Below are positions 1 through 6,191 of a stretch of DNA of 7,495 nucleotides, in pieces. The notes under the pieces are model-generated. The model worked only from the letters and a program-made list of their open reading frames with translations, was not told the DNA's origin and made no database searches. Positions within the stretch are counted from its first letter, which is position 1; the number at the start of each line of letters is the position of its first letter. This DNA comes from JADHUC01 sp964617665 (GTDB taxonomy: Bacteria > Planctomycetota > Planctomycetia > Pirellulales > Pirellulaceae). A program made the position numbers and the translations under genes. The DNA lies in NCBI GenBank assembly GCA_964617665.1, contig CAZUAH010000651.1, forward strand, positions 1 to 7,495, in the 5' to 3' direction.

Positions 1-201
1 CGGAAGCGCGTCGTAGATTATCTGTGTCATGCCTTTCGACTTGGATACAACCCGAGGGCCGTGCGCGCGAGGCTGAAGGAGTTTCTACCTGAAGGTGATG
101 TCGAGAAGAAGCTAGCGCCTATTGTGCCAGCGGCGCCTCGCGATGAGCACGTAGATCTACTGACTGATCCGCTTCCAAACCAGCGTTTTCCCTACCGATA
201 G
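1..201 (+). CDS. C-terminal fragment of an unrecognised protein (5' end outside window)
   Basis: Reading frame 1 is open from the first base to a TAG at 199-201, giving the last 66 residues of a protein that begins outside the window. The fragment starts RKRVVDYLCHAFRLGYNP and is rich in Arg and Lys in its first half (VRARLKEFLPEG). It continues into a Pro/Asp-rich tail ending PNQRFPYR. The first part could form two basic helices, but I recognise no family. No signal peptide, membrane segment or catalytic motif is visible in this piece. It is called as coding because the frame is uninterrupted to the window edge and the residue composition is protein-like. A competing minus-strand frame (367-119) is low-complexity in character and is treated as a shadow. 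The evidence is modest because only 200 bases are seen. Confidence 0.5.
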   Translation, partial: RKRVVDYLCHAFRLGYNPRAVRARLKEFLPEGDVEKKLAPIVPAAPRDEHVDLLTDPLPNQRFPYR

Positions 202-778
202 GCCCACCGATTCGCCTGCCCCGCTGGCCTCCCATTCGTTGGTGTGTCGTCGTCATTGCCCCCCCGTATAGTACACCTCTGGGTGCCTTTGGCGCAGAGT
301 CGGAGATTGCTTCATTCCCTATTTCCGGACCGCAGTAGGCCGGTGTCTCAAGTTGCGCGCTGAACAAGCCACAATCGGCCTAAACACGACGTAGGCTTGA
401 AGTGGTAGCTGTCGTGTACAGCGACTCCTTCAGGTGGTGTTCGGTTGCTTCTTCTGTTCTGGGGCTTCTCAAGATGGCCATGAACTTCCAAGCGCAACGA
501 CATTATGGCCACGGCCCATCATGCCGGTTTTGCGGCATCTAGCCTCGGTCATACACAACGCCATCGCGGTTGGCGTCCCGTCCGAATTTGCTACTGACAT
601 TTTTTCTGCGAAAGCAGATGTCCACATTCTTGCCCGCAGTCCGATTAGTCAGGGTAGATCGACCTTTGTATAGCGCAGTGTATTCGCGGTGCGTAGTCCT
701 CGGCGAACTTGTGCCCAACCCCGGCGACTTCCTCCTGCACCGTGTGCCAATTCCATCCTATCAACCCAGGAGGTTGTG
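202..778. other. 577-base intergenic region with no convincing gene
   Basis: No frame here has both a ribosome-binding site and a recognisable product. The longest frames (434-673 and 570-779, plus strand) show no family signature and no Shine-Dalgarno sequence. Three minor items are visible. First, there is a short frame with GTG starts at 402 or 414, or ATG at 474, ending at 542, whose last residues read HYGHGPSCRFCGI and contain a CxxC pair. Second, an imperfect palindrome at 596-622 has arms GACAT/ATGTC and CTGC/GCAG around a GAAA loop, with a five-T bulge on one side. Third, a weak promoter-like pair, TTAGTC (645-650) and TATAGC (669-674), has an 18-base spacer about 105 bases before the next gene. 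None of these is strong. The region probably holds the promoter and leader of the repeat protein gene at 779. Confidence 0.6.
768..773 (+). promoter_or_regulatory. Shine-Dalgarno AGGAGG deciding the start at 779
   Basis: A perfect AGGAGG lies five bases before the ATG at 779. This selects that ATG over the upstream in-frame ATG at 689. The upstream ATG would add 30 residues with no family resemblance and would place this ribosome-binding site inside the coding region. Confidence 0.85.
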
Positions 779-1936
779 ATGTTTCGCTTTATTTCTTGTC
801 GTCGACGGCGACGGCCGGCGCAGAAGCCAAAGACACATCGTCGGATCCAGTTTGAATCGCTCGAACGTCGGTACTGCCTGTCGGCGCCCACGATTACCGC
901 ATTTCAAATCGACTCCATCGATGGCAGAACGGTATCGGTCAGCGGGTATGTTGCGGATGAAGACCCGGAGACCGTTTGTGTTGATATCTACGACTCGCTG
1001 TACGGTGGCGTGTCCCCCAACGCTTCGGGGTACTTCTCGTACTCGGGGGAAGCGTATTGGCCAGGAACCATCACAGCGGTCGCTTATGACCAGGAGTACA
1101 ATTTGTCGGCGCCAGCGGAGGTGGCTTTCAGCGACGACCCGCCGTCTGTCGATTCGCTGGCCGTGACATACGGGACCGGTACGGAAGTGACCATTACCGG
1201 TCAGGTGACGGACGAGACCCCTGGCGGCTTGCCCGTCGACTTCTATGGCAGCGTCTACGGAACGGCTGTGACGGATACCAGCGGGTATTTTTCGCTGCAC
1301 GTGCCGGACGGTTCGGCGTCGCTGGGCTATGTCGATGTGTCCGTCTACGACGCCTGGGGCCGACCAGCTTACGATACGACCGAGATCACCAGCGACGAAC
1401 CCGTGATCGATTCGCTTGGGGTCGCATACGGTTACCACACCGAAGTCGCAATTGCCGGCCACGTCACTGACGAGGATCCGGATGGTTTGACCGTTTACTT
1501 CTCGGGCGCGGTCGAAGGATCGGCCGTCACCGATTCCAATGGAGACTTCACGATCCAGGTAGCCGACGGCATAGCGTCGCTGGGAGAAGTCACGGTGTCT
1601 GTCTCCGACGCCTGGGGCCAGGGCGCCTATGACTATGCAATGATCGAGGGTGATGATCCGCCGGAGATCATCAGTTTCACGACAGCAGTGAGCGGCACCG
1701 GCCTATTGTCGGTCGAAGGAACGGTGCTCGACGAGGATCCAGTCGGCTTGACCGTCACCATCACTTTTCTGGGCAACGAGTACGAGGTCACCACGGACTC
1801 CAACGGCGAGTTCGCGTGGGAAATGCAGCTTGAGGAAGGGGAGGAAGACTGGCTTACCGCCATCGCCTCGGATTGGTGGACTGTGGAATCGGAAGCCGAG
1901 GGAGACTATGTAAGTTACGGCGCAAGCAGTTCCTAA
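779..1936 (+). CDS. Secreted acidic four-repeat protein with LEPR-XLL-like N-terminus
   Basis: This 385-residue protein starts at the ATG preceded by AGGAGG. The N-terminus is Arg-rich (residues 8-12, 21-22). It is followed at 25-36 by FESLERRYCLSA, a variant of the FEsLEPRxLLSA (LEPR-XLL) signature found at the start of many large exported planctomycete proteins; the usual Pro is Arg here. The rest is four tandem units of 85-87 residues, beginning at residues 37, 122, 208 and 295. Each follows the pattern of Pro, a hydrophobic strand, G-x-V-x-DEDP, a second pair of strands, TDs-x-G-x-F, then V-x-DAWG. This is typical of small beta-sandwich (Ig/CNA-B-like) modules, though the fold is an inference. 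Units 2 and 3 are closest; units 1 and 4 are diverged. The acidic DEDP/TDSNGD turns could bind calcium. There is no enzyme motif, dockerin, transmembrane anchor or C-terminal sorting signal. A likely role is a surface or extracellular structural or adhesive protein. The next gene is 64 bases downstream on the same strand. Confidence 0.85.
   Translation: MFRFISCRRRRRPAQKPKTHRRIQFESLERRYCLSAPTITAFQIDSIDGRTVSVSGYVADEDPETVCVDIYDSLYGGVSPNASGYFSYSGEAYWPGTITAVAYDQEYNLSAPAEVAFSDDPPSVDSLAVTYGTGTEVTITGQVTDETPGGLPVDFYGSVYGTAVTDTSGYFSLHVPDGSASLGYVDVSVYDAWGRPAYDTTEITSDEPVIDSLGVAYGYHTEVAIAGHVTDEDPDGLTVYFSGAVEGSAVTDSNGDFTIQVADGIASLGEVTVSVSDAWGQGAYDYAMIEGDDPPEIISFTTAVSGTGLLSVEGTVLDEDPVGLTVTITFLGNEYEVTTDSNGEFAWEMQLEEGEEDWLTAIASDWWTVESEAEGDYVSYGASSS
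887..1921 (+). repeat. Four tandem ~258-base coding repeats
   Basis: The repeats encode the modules of the secreted protein. Units begin at about 887, 1142, 1400 and 1661 (85, 86 and 87 codons apart). Units 2 and 3 are still similar as DNA: for example, the 13-base string GACGCCTGGGGCC occurs at 1349-1361 and 1607-1619, exactly 258 bases apart. Both units also carry GCGTCGCTGGG at the same relative place. Units 1 and 4 match mainly at the protein level. This suggests an older duplication of the module followed by a more recent one for the middle pair. Confidence 0.8.
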
Positions 1937-2000
1937 TGGCAGTCCTGCTGCAGACGAGTTCGATATTTGATAAGTCACATTCACTGAATTGGAGTAAGAT

Positions 2001-2366
2001 ATGGACGCAGAGGACAACCAATTTCGAGACCTCTGTAATGCCGTTGTAACCGGAGCGGGGGACGCAGCCCAGCGATTTCGCCACGCCATCCTGCCGCACC
2101 TTCGCATTATCGTGCGACGATCACTGCGGCTGAACCGAAGAAGACTGCCTTCGGACCTGCACCGTCAAGCTGGCGGCTATCGGTCCGGTGCAGGGGGCTC
2201 ACGCCTGTCGGCCAGAAACGACGAATCGGTAGTCGATCACAAAGCGCGGCAACTCTGTGACGCGATGATCGAATCGCTTCGATCCCTTCACGGCCGGCCG
2301 AGGGACGATACAGTTGTGGACTCCCTTTTGCACCGGACGCTTGGCCTGGGCACTATGAAGTTCTAG
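2001..2366 (+). CDS. Small hypothetical protein, helical and basic
   Basis: This 121-residue frame starts at the ATG at 2001, with GGAG at 1991-1994 six bases upstream, and ends at TAG 2364-2366. I do not recognise a characterised family. The first 45 residues (FRDLCNAVVTGAGDAAQRF, then ILPHLRIIVRRSLRLNRRR) have the rhythm of the first helices of ECF sigma factors, in which an acidic, Gly-Asp-containing helix is followed by an Arg-rich helix. Sigma regions 2.3 to 4 are absent, so it is not a working sigma factor by this reading. The middle (residues 55-70) is Gly/Ser/Arg-rich and probably disordered. The C-terminal part (DHKARQLCDAMIESLRSL) looks like another amphipathic helix. There is no signal peptide, so it is probably cytoplasmic. 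It lies 64 bases after the repeat protein on the same strand and could be co-transcribed with it. A GC-rich hairpin follows 36 bases after the stop. The start signal and strand context support it as a gene; its function is unknown. Confidence 0.6.
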   Translation: MDAEDNQFRDLCNAVVTGAGDAAQRFRHAILPHLRIIVRRSLRLNRRRLPSDLHRQAGGYRSGAGGSRLSARNDESVVDHKARQLCDAMIESLRSLHGRPRDDTVVDSLLHRTLGLGTMKF

Positions 2367-2401
2367 GCGTGATGTGACTGCTGGGCAGGCATTCGCCAGC
2401 A

Positions 2402-2426
2402 CCCCGGCTGCTATGGGCAGCCGGGG
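2402..2426. terminator. GC-rich perfect hairpin between convergent genes
   Basis: The arms CCCCGGCTGC (2402-2411) and GCAGCCGGGG (2417-2426) are exactly complementary over 10 base pairs around the five-base loop TATGG. The hairpin sits in the 189-base gap between a plus-strand gene ending at 2366 and a minus-strand gene ending at 2556, where a shared terminator would be expected. There is no T-run on either side, so it is not a classical intrinsic terminator. It may act as a T-less terminator or an mRNA 3' end stabiliser. Confidence 0.55.
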
Positions 2427-2555
2427 CCCGGTGTGCTCGTATCATCGGAAGTGAAACGGGCAAAGTCCACCTCTGCCCCCTCCCACCGCCCTGTTCTTTG
2501 GCTCCGGCGGACAAGCCGATCGACCGCCGACTTGTGCTGGGGGGAGGTGACATCG

Positions 2556-3521
2556 CTATTCCTGCGGCAAGAAGGGAAACAGTTGCCGCAGTTGTTCTTT
2601 CGAGGGTTGACGACCGTATTCGCAAATCTCGAACGCTTCGGCATAGCGAACCAGCTTTCCTGCCTCTTCGCCGTAGAGTTCGATCAACTTGTCGCGGCTG
2701 GAGTCGGCAATCCGGGCGAAACGGTTGCGGAAGGCGTTTCGCAGTTGCTCTTGCCTAGCCTTCTTATCCTCCTCGTTCTTCGGAATCCGATTTTCATTGC
2801 CCATCGCTCCGCCTTCGATGAACTGCGATTCGATGACCGCCAAAGCATCTACCTTCTGTTCGATCACCGAATCGATCGCCACCACAACATCAGCACGAAA
2901 CGGGTTCGGCGTTTTGAAGCGGTCATATGAGTAGAGGAATACCGGATTCTTTTTCAGCGGCGGCGTATCAGGACACAGAAAGGGAACCGCCGCCATGTAG
3001 GCGCTGTCCTGCATCAACACGCCCGTGTACCGGTGATCCGGATGGTAGTCATTTGGCCGGTGCCCGATGACGATATCCGCGTTCCACTGGCGAATCAGTC
3101 GCGTCACGATTTTTCGGTTGTCCAACGTCGGCATCAGTTCGCCGTCATGAATGTCAAGCACCTCGGTCGAAACTCCCAGGATGTCGGCCGCTGCCTTCAC
3201 TTCCGCGTAACGCCGCTTGGCCAGCGGGCCGCCAGCCATACGCCAATGTCCGATATCACCATTGGTCATCGAAACGAATTTGACGTGGTGCCCTGCCTTG
3301 GCCCACATAGCCCCGGCGCCGCCAGCCCGGATTTCGCAGTCGTCCGGATGTGCGCCCAACACGATGATCCCAAGTTTGCCATCGTCCGGTCGCACAGTTC
3401 GGCCGGCGAATGTGGTCTCCGGCTTCTCGGCAGGTGGCTGCCCCGAACTTGCGAAACCAAAACCGATCGCCAATAGAAGTCCAAACACGATACCTCCAGA
3501 AAACAAATACCAACACCGCAT
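2556..3521 (-). CDS. Exported PIG-L/LmbE-family deacetylase
   Basis: This 321-residue protein belongs to the PIG-L (LmbE-like) family of zinc-dependent amidohydrolases, which remove acetyl groups from N-acetylglucosamine-type sugars or related amides. The family signatures are present. AHPDD at residues 57-61 supplies the zinc-ligand His and Asp and the general-base Asp. MTNGD at 85-89 follows. RPNDYHPDH at 155-163 ends in the HPDH zinc-ligand motif. The N-terminus (MRCWYLFSGG, then a hydrophobic run to about residue 23 ending GFASSG) is a likely Sec signal peptide, so the enzyme probably acts outside the cytoplasm. That fits large exported planctomycete enzymes better than the cytoplasmic mycothiol/bacillithiol enzymes. 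The C-terminal 80 residues are charged and helical, with many Arg/Glu. The start at 3521 is chosen because AGGAGG lies seven bases upstream; an in-frame ATG at 3545 would swallow that site. The gene is 209 bases from its upstream neighbour and likely has its own promoter. AT-rich TTATAT (3590-3585, minus strand) is a weak -10 candidate without a clear -35. The substrate is unknown. Confidence 0.9.
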   Translation of the reverse strand: MRCWYLFSGGIVFGLLLAIGFGFASSGQPPAEKPETTFAGRTVRPDDGKLGIIVLGAHPDDCEIRAGGAGAMWAKAGHHVKFVSMTNGDIGHWRMAGGPLAKRRYAEVKAAADILGVSTEVLDIHDGELMPTLDNRKIVTRLIRQWNADIVIGHRPNDYHPDHRYTGVLMQDSAYMAAVPFLCPDTPPLKKNPVFLYSYDRFKTPNPFRADVVVAIDSVIEQKVDALAVIESQFIEGGAMGNENRIPKNEEDKKARQEQLRNAFRNRFARIADSSRDKLIELYGEEAGKLVRYAEAFEICEYGRQPSKEQLRQLFPFLPQE

Positions 3522-3528
3522 CACAAAT

Positions 3529-3534
3529 CCTCCT
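3529..3534 (-). promoter_or_regulatory. Shine-Dalgarno AGGAGG deciding the start at 3521
   Basis: On the minus strand AGGAGG is placed seven bases before the ATG at 3521. It fixes the start of the PIG-L-family gene eight codons inside the longest open frame. The shorter product also begins with a cleaner signal peptide (MRCW followed by a hydrophobic core). Confidence 0.85.
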
Positions 3535-3730
3535 GAGATATGCACTGAAAGAGATGGAATCAGCTACCCTCGTTGCCTAGGAGCATATAACATCAGAAAT
3601 TGGTCCGCCAGCTATCGACCCGTCGGAGTTGCATCCTTCTGGCCCGCCGTCGCTGCGCCGTTGTGCGAAAGAAGAGCGCGGTGAGAGGGGGATGTGAAGA
3701 CAACAGTCAACAGCGACAGGGGCGAGGGCG

Positions 3731-4603
3731 TTAACTCCAATGGGAAGCCATCAACGTGTTCTTTGCTGGTAGGCGTCTGATGTCGCTGTAGTGACAGACT
3801 TCACAAACCTCTGCCTCGTCGACCACGATGGTTGTCGGTCGTTGCACGACGAAGTAGGCTTCGTCGGGGCGGTTGTGGGCGACGTAAGCTAGTTCCATGC
3901 GGTCGATCGGTCGCTCCACAGTCGTCGTGAATTCGGGAAAGGCCAGCGGGCCCGTGTCAACCTGATAGAGATTCCGGAGGTCGTTGACGTTCATCGTCTT
4001 CACAGGATACTCGATGATGGCCCGGGTGCCGTTGGCTTCGTCGTGGATCTCGGTTCGGCCGACCAACGGCAGACCTTTCAGCGTGGCCGCGACAATCGCA
4101 GGATTCTCCGCGAGAACCTGTATGTCCGGGGCGGTGCGAATCTGGAACAACGCGTTTTCAAAACGAGGCCGCACCTCGCCCCGTTCGGCGTAGTCCCCGG
4201 AGTGCGGGGCGCGCGTTCGGAAGATCACGTAGTGGTCACGAGAGAAGATGCCGGAGAAGTCGTAGTTGGGATCTTGGAACAAGTTCTCGGCAGCGTACGT
4301 GTCTTCCGATTTGCACGAAGCGAACTGGAAGAACTCCTCCATCAATTCGCCATTTTCATCGAGCAGCACGCAACGTGACTCGATCTGCAACCTGGCTAGG
4401 TTTCCTCGTCCGGTCGTGACAAATGTTACGTAGCTGGCGGCGTAATCGACAACTTGTTTCAGCGGGTCACGCGACGCGTCATCGTCTTGCGAGCGCGAGG
4501 CCGCGTCTTTCGAGTCGGGATCCTCCGCAGCGAGCGCAAGCGGGCCTATGGCCCCCAGAGCACCGATAGTTGCCGCGTGAAATCGTCTTCGATTTAGATT
4601 CAT
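3731..4603 (-). CDS. Tat-exported protein of unknown family with a CxxCH motif
   Basis: This 290-residue protein belongs to no family I recognise. It starts NLNRRRFHAATIGALGAIG, a twin-arginine (Tat) signal with Arg pairs at 5-7, a weakly hydrophobic core, and a likely cleavage after about residue 25 or 26 (LALAAED). A short acidic Ser/Asp-rich linker (27-46) follows, then a mixed alpha/beta body. Near the C-terminus VCEVCHYSD places Cys267, Cys270 and His271 in a CxxCH arrangement, the signature for covalent c-type haem attachment. Two more Cys are at 78 and 97. The Tat route usually carries proteins folded in the cytoplasm, often with a cofactor, whereas c-type haem is attached outside. The motif could therefore bind haem c, or be a metal site, or be chance. 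The ATG at 4603 is supported by AAGGGGG five bases upstream. It lies 28 bases after the CoA transferase stop on the same strand and is probably the last gene of that unit. No terminator hairpin is obvious after it. Confidence 0.75.
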   Translation of the reverse strand: MNLNRRRFHAATIGALGAIGPLALAAEDPDSKDAASRSQDDDASRDPLKQVVDYAASYVTFVTTGRGNLARLQIESRCVLLDENGELMEEFFQFASCKSEDTYAAENLFQDPNYDFSGIFSRDHYVIFRTRAPHSGDYAERGEVRPRFENALFQIRTAPDIQVLAENPAIVAATLKGLPLVGRTEIHDEANGTRAIIEYPVKTMNVNDLRNLYQVDTGPLAFPEFTTTVERPIDRMELAYVAHNRPDEAYFVVQRPTTIVVDEAEVCEVCHYSDIRRLPAKNTLMASHWS

Positions 4604-4631
4604 GTTGTCCCCCTTGAATGTGCTGCTTCGA

Positions 4632-6191
4632 CTATCCTTTCGGTGGTTCGAACACGTGGGACGGCATCAGTTCGACCGAGCGAATCACTGGTTTGAAGGG
4701 CATCAGTTTCAGCACCTGCTCCTCCAAGTCGATCCCGGGAGCGAGTTCCACTAGTTCAAGGGTGTTGTCCAACGGTCGGAACACAGCTCGCTCCGTAACA
4801 TACACAACCTCCTGGCCGACCTGCTGGCTGTGTTGGGCACTGAATGACAATTGCTCGACCTGCTCGACGAACTTTGGTACGCGCCCTTCGGTGACGATCC
4901 GTAGTTGCCCGTCTTCCGTTGCCACTTCCAGCCCGCCGGTCGTGAACGTGCCGCAGAAGACGACTTTCTTGGCCGTCTGAGTGATGTTGACGAATCCTCC
5001 CACACCGGCCAAACGCGTGCTGAACTTGGACACGTTCACGTTACCCTGAGCGTCCACCTGGGCCGCTCCCAGCGCGGCGTAGTCCAGTCCTCGACCGTCG
5101 TAGAAGTCGAACTGAGCCGGCTGGTCGATGATCGCTTGCGGATGCACCGACACGCCAAAGCTCAAACCACCGGCCGGTATGCCGCCGATGGGGCCGCTTT
5201 CTACGGTCAGGGTCAAACGGTCAAGCACGCCACGCTCGGCAGCGATCGTTGCGACACCTTCCGGCATGCCGATGCCCAGATTGGCGACCGCTCCGCCAGG
5301 AAGCTCATCACAAGCGCGGGCGGCGATGATGCGCCGCGGACCCGCCGGCAATGGTTCGAGTCCGGCCGTCTCGCGCAGCTCTTCAAATGAAGCCGACGTA
5401 ACAAAGGAAGCGTTGAATTCGCTATGGCCGAAAGTCTGTGGGTGGTCATCCGGATCCGCCAATACGATGCGATCAACCAGGATGCCGGGCACGCGGACGT
5501 GTTGTGGCGGAGCCGGTTCGTCCAGCAACTCTCGCACTTGGGCGATGACGACTCCGCCGCAGTTGCGCACCGCTTGGGCTATCGGCAGCATCTCGCCGAA
5601 CAGCCCTTCCTCGTTCATCACCAGATTGCCCTGCGGGTCGGCGGCTGTCGCTCGGATCAGCCCGACGTGAATCGGGAAGGCCTTGTACCACAGCCAAGTG
5701 CGGCCGCCCAATTCGATTCGTTCGACCATGCCCGGCGGCGTGCGATCGTTCAAACGGCCTCCGGCATTGACGGGGTCGATAAACGTACCCAGCCCGATAT
5801 GAGTGATACAGCCAGGTCGGCCGGCCGCAATATCACGAAACAACTGGCAAATCACGCCTTGCGGAAAATTGTACGCCTCGATCTTCCCTTCGATGGCCAA
5901 TCGGCCCATGCGCGGAGCGAGACCCCAGTGTCCTCCGATTACTCGCTTCACCAATCCTTCGTGAGCCAGATGGTTGATCCCTCGCGTCTTGCCGTCGCCT
6001 TGGCCGGCTGCGTAGACGATCGTCAAATCGCGAGGCGAGCCCGTGGACACGAAACGCTCCTCCAACGTTCGGGTCAGGGCTTCTGGGACACCGGCGCCGA
6101 CAAATCCTCCCGAGGCGACTGTTCGCCCGTCCTGAATCAGGCCAGCGGCATCGGCAGCCGAGCACAGTTTGGCATCGCGTGCCATCGTCAT
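4632..6191 (-). CDS. Fused class I acyl-CoA transferase (acetate/propionate/3-ketoacid type)
   Basis: This 519-residue enzyme joins the two halves of a class I CoA transferase in one chain, as in propionate CoA-transferase and E. coli YdiF. The family moves CoA between acyl-CoA and a free short-chain acid through a covalent glutamyl-CoA intermediate. The N-terminal half carries GGFVGAGVPE (28-37) and GLGTFIDP (133-140). The C-terminal half carries ANLGIGMPEGVA (303-314) and the active-site stretch TVESGPIGGIPAGG (329-342), in which Glu331 is the expected nucleophile. Length matches the fused family (about 510-530). No signal peptide is seen; it is cytoplasmic. Three in-frame ATGs compete (6200, 6191, 6185). 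6191 is preferred because it forms an ATGA overlap with the stop of the upstream SDR gene and has GGAGG nine bases before it; 6185 with GGGG six bases upstream is also possible. Tight coupling to the SDR suggests they process the same metabolite. The exact acid is not readable. Confidence 0.9.
   Translation of the reverse strand: MTMARDAKLCSAADAAGLIQDGRTVASGGFVGAGVPEALTRTLEERFVSTGSPRDLTIVYAAGQGDGKTRGINHLAHEGLVKRVIGGHWGLAPRMGRLAIEGKIEAYNFPQGVICQLFRDIAAGRPGCITHIGLGTFIDPVNAGGRLNDRTPPGMVERIELGGRTWLWYKAFPIHVGLIRATAADPQGNLVMNEEGLFGEMLPIAQAVRNCGGVVIAQVRELLDEPAPPQHVRVPGILVDRIVLADPDDHPQTFGHSEFNASFVTSASFEELRETAGLEPLPAGPRRIIAARACDELPGGAVANLGIGMPEGVATIAAERGVLDRLTLTVESGPIGGIPAGGLSFGVSVHPQAIIDQPAQFDFYDGRGLDYAALGAAQVDAQGNVNVSKFSTRLAGVGGFVNITQTAKKVVFCGTFTTGGLEVATEDGQLRIVTEGRVPKFVEQVEQLSFSAQHSQQVGQEVVYVTERAVFRPLDNTLELVELAPGIDLEEQVLKLMPFKPVIRSVELMPSHVFEPPKG

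Noticed and set aside
689..778. Upstream start at 689 for the repeat protein
   Set aside because: The AGGAGG at 768-773 serves the ATG at 779, and the extra 30 residues would displace the LEPR-XLL-like motif from its usual N-terminal place.
761..1462. Minus-strand open frame (233 codons) opposite the repeat protein
   Set aside because: Its product is Arg/Val/His-rich with no family features, and the plus strand has a strong ribosome-binding site and a repeated protein pattern.
2433..2930. Plus-strand frames opposite the PIG-L gene (2433-2930, 3033-3476, 3217-3684)
   Set aside because: All are shadows of a minus-strand gene with intact zinc-site motifs, and none has a ribosome-binding site.
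3650..3718. Inverted repeat GTCGCTG / CAGCGAC as a terminator for the Tat protein gene
   Set aside because: The arms are only seven bases and about 55 bases apart, with no T-run; this is expected by chance.
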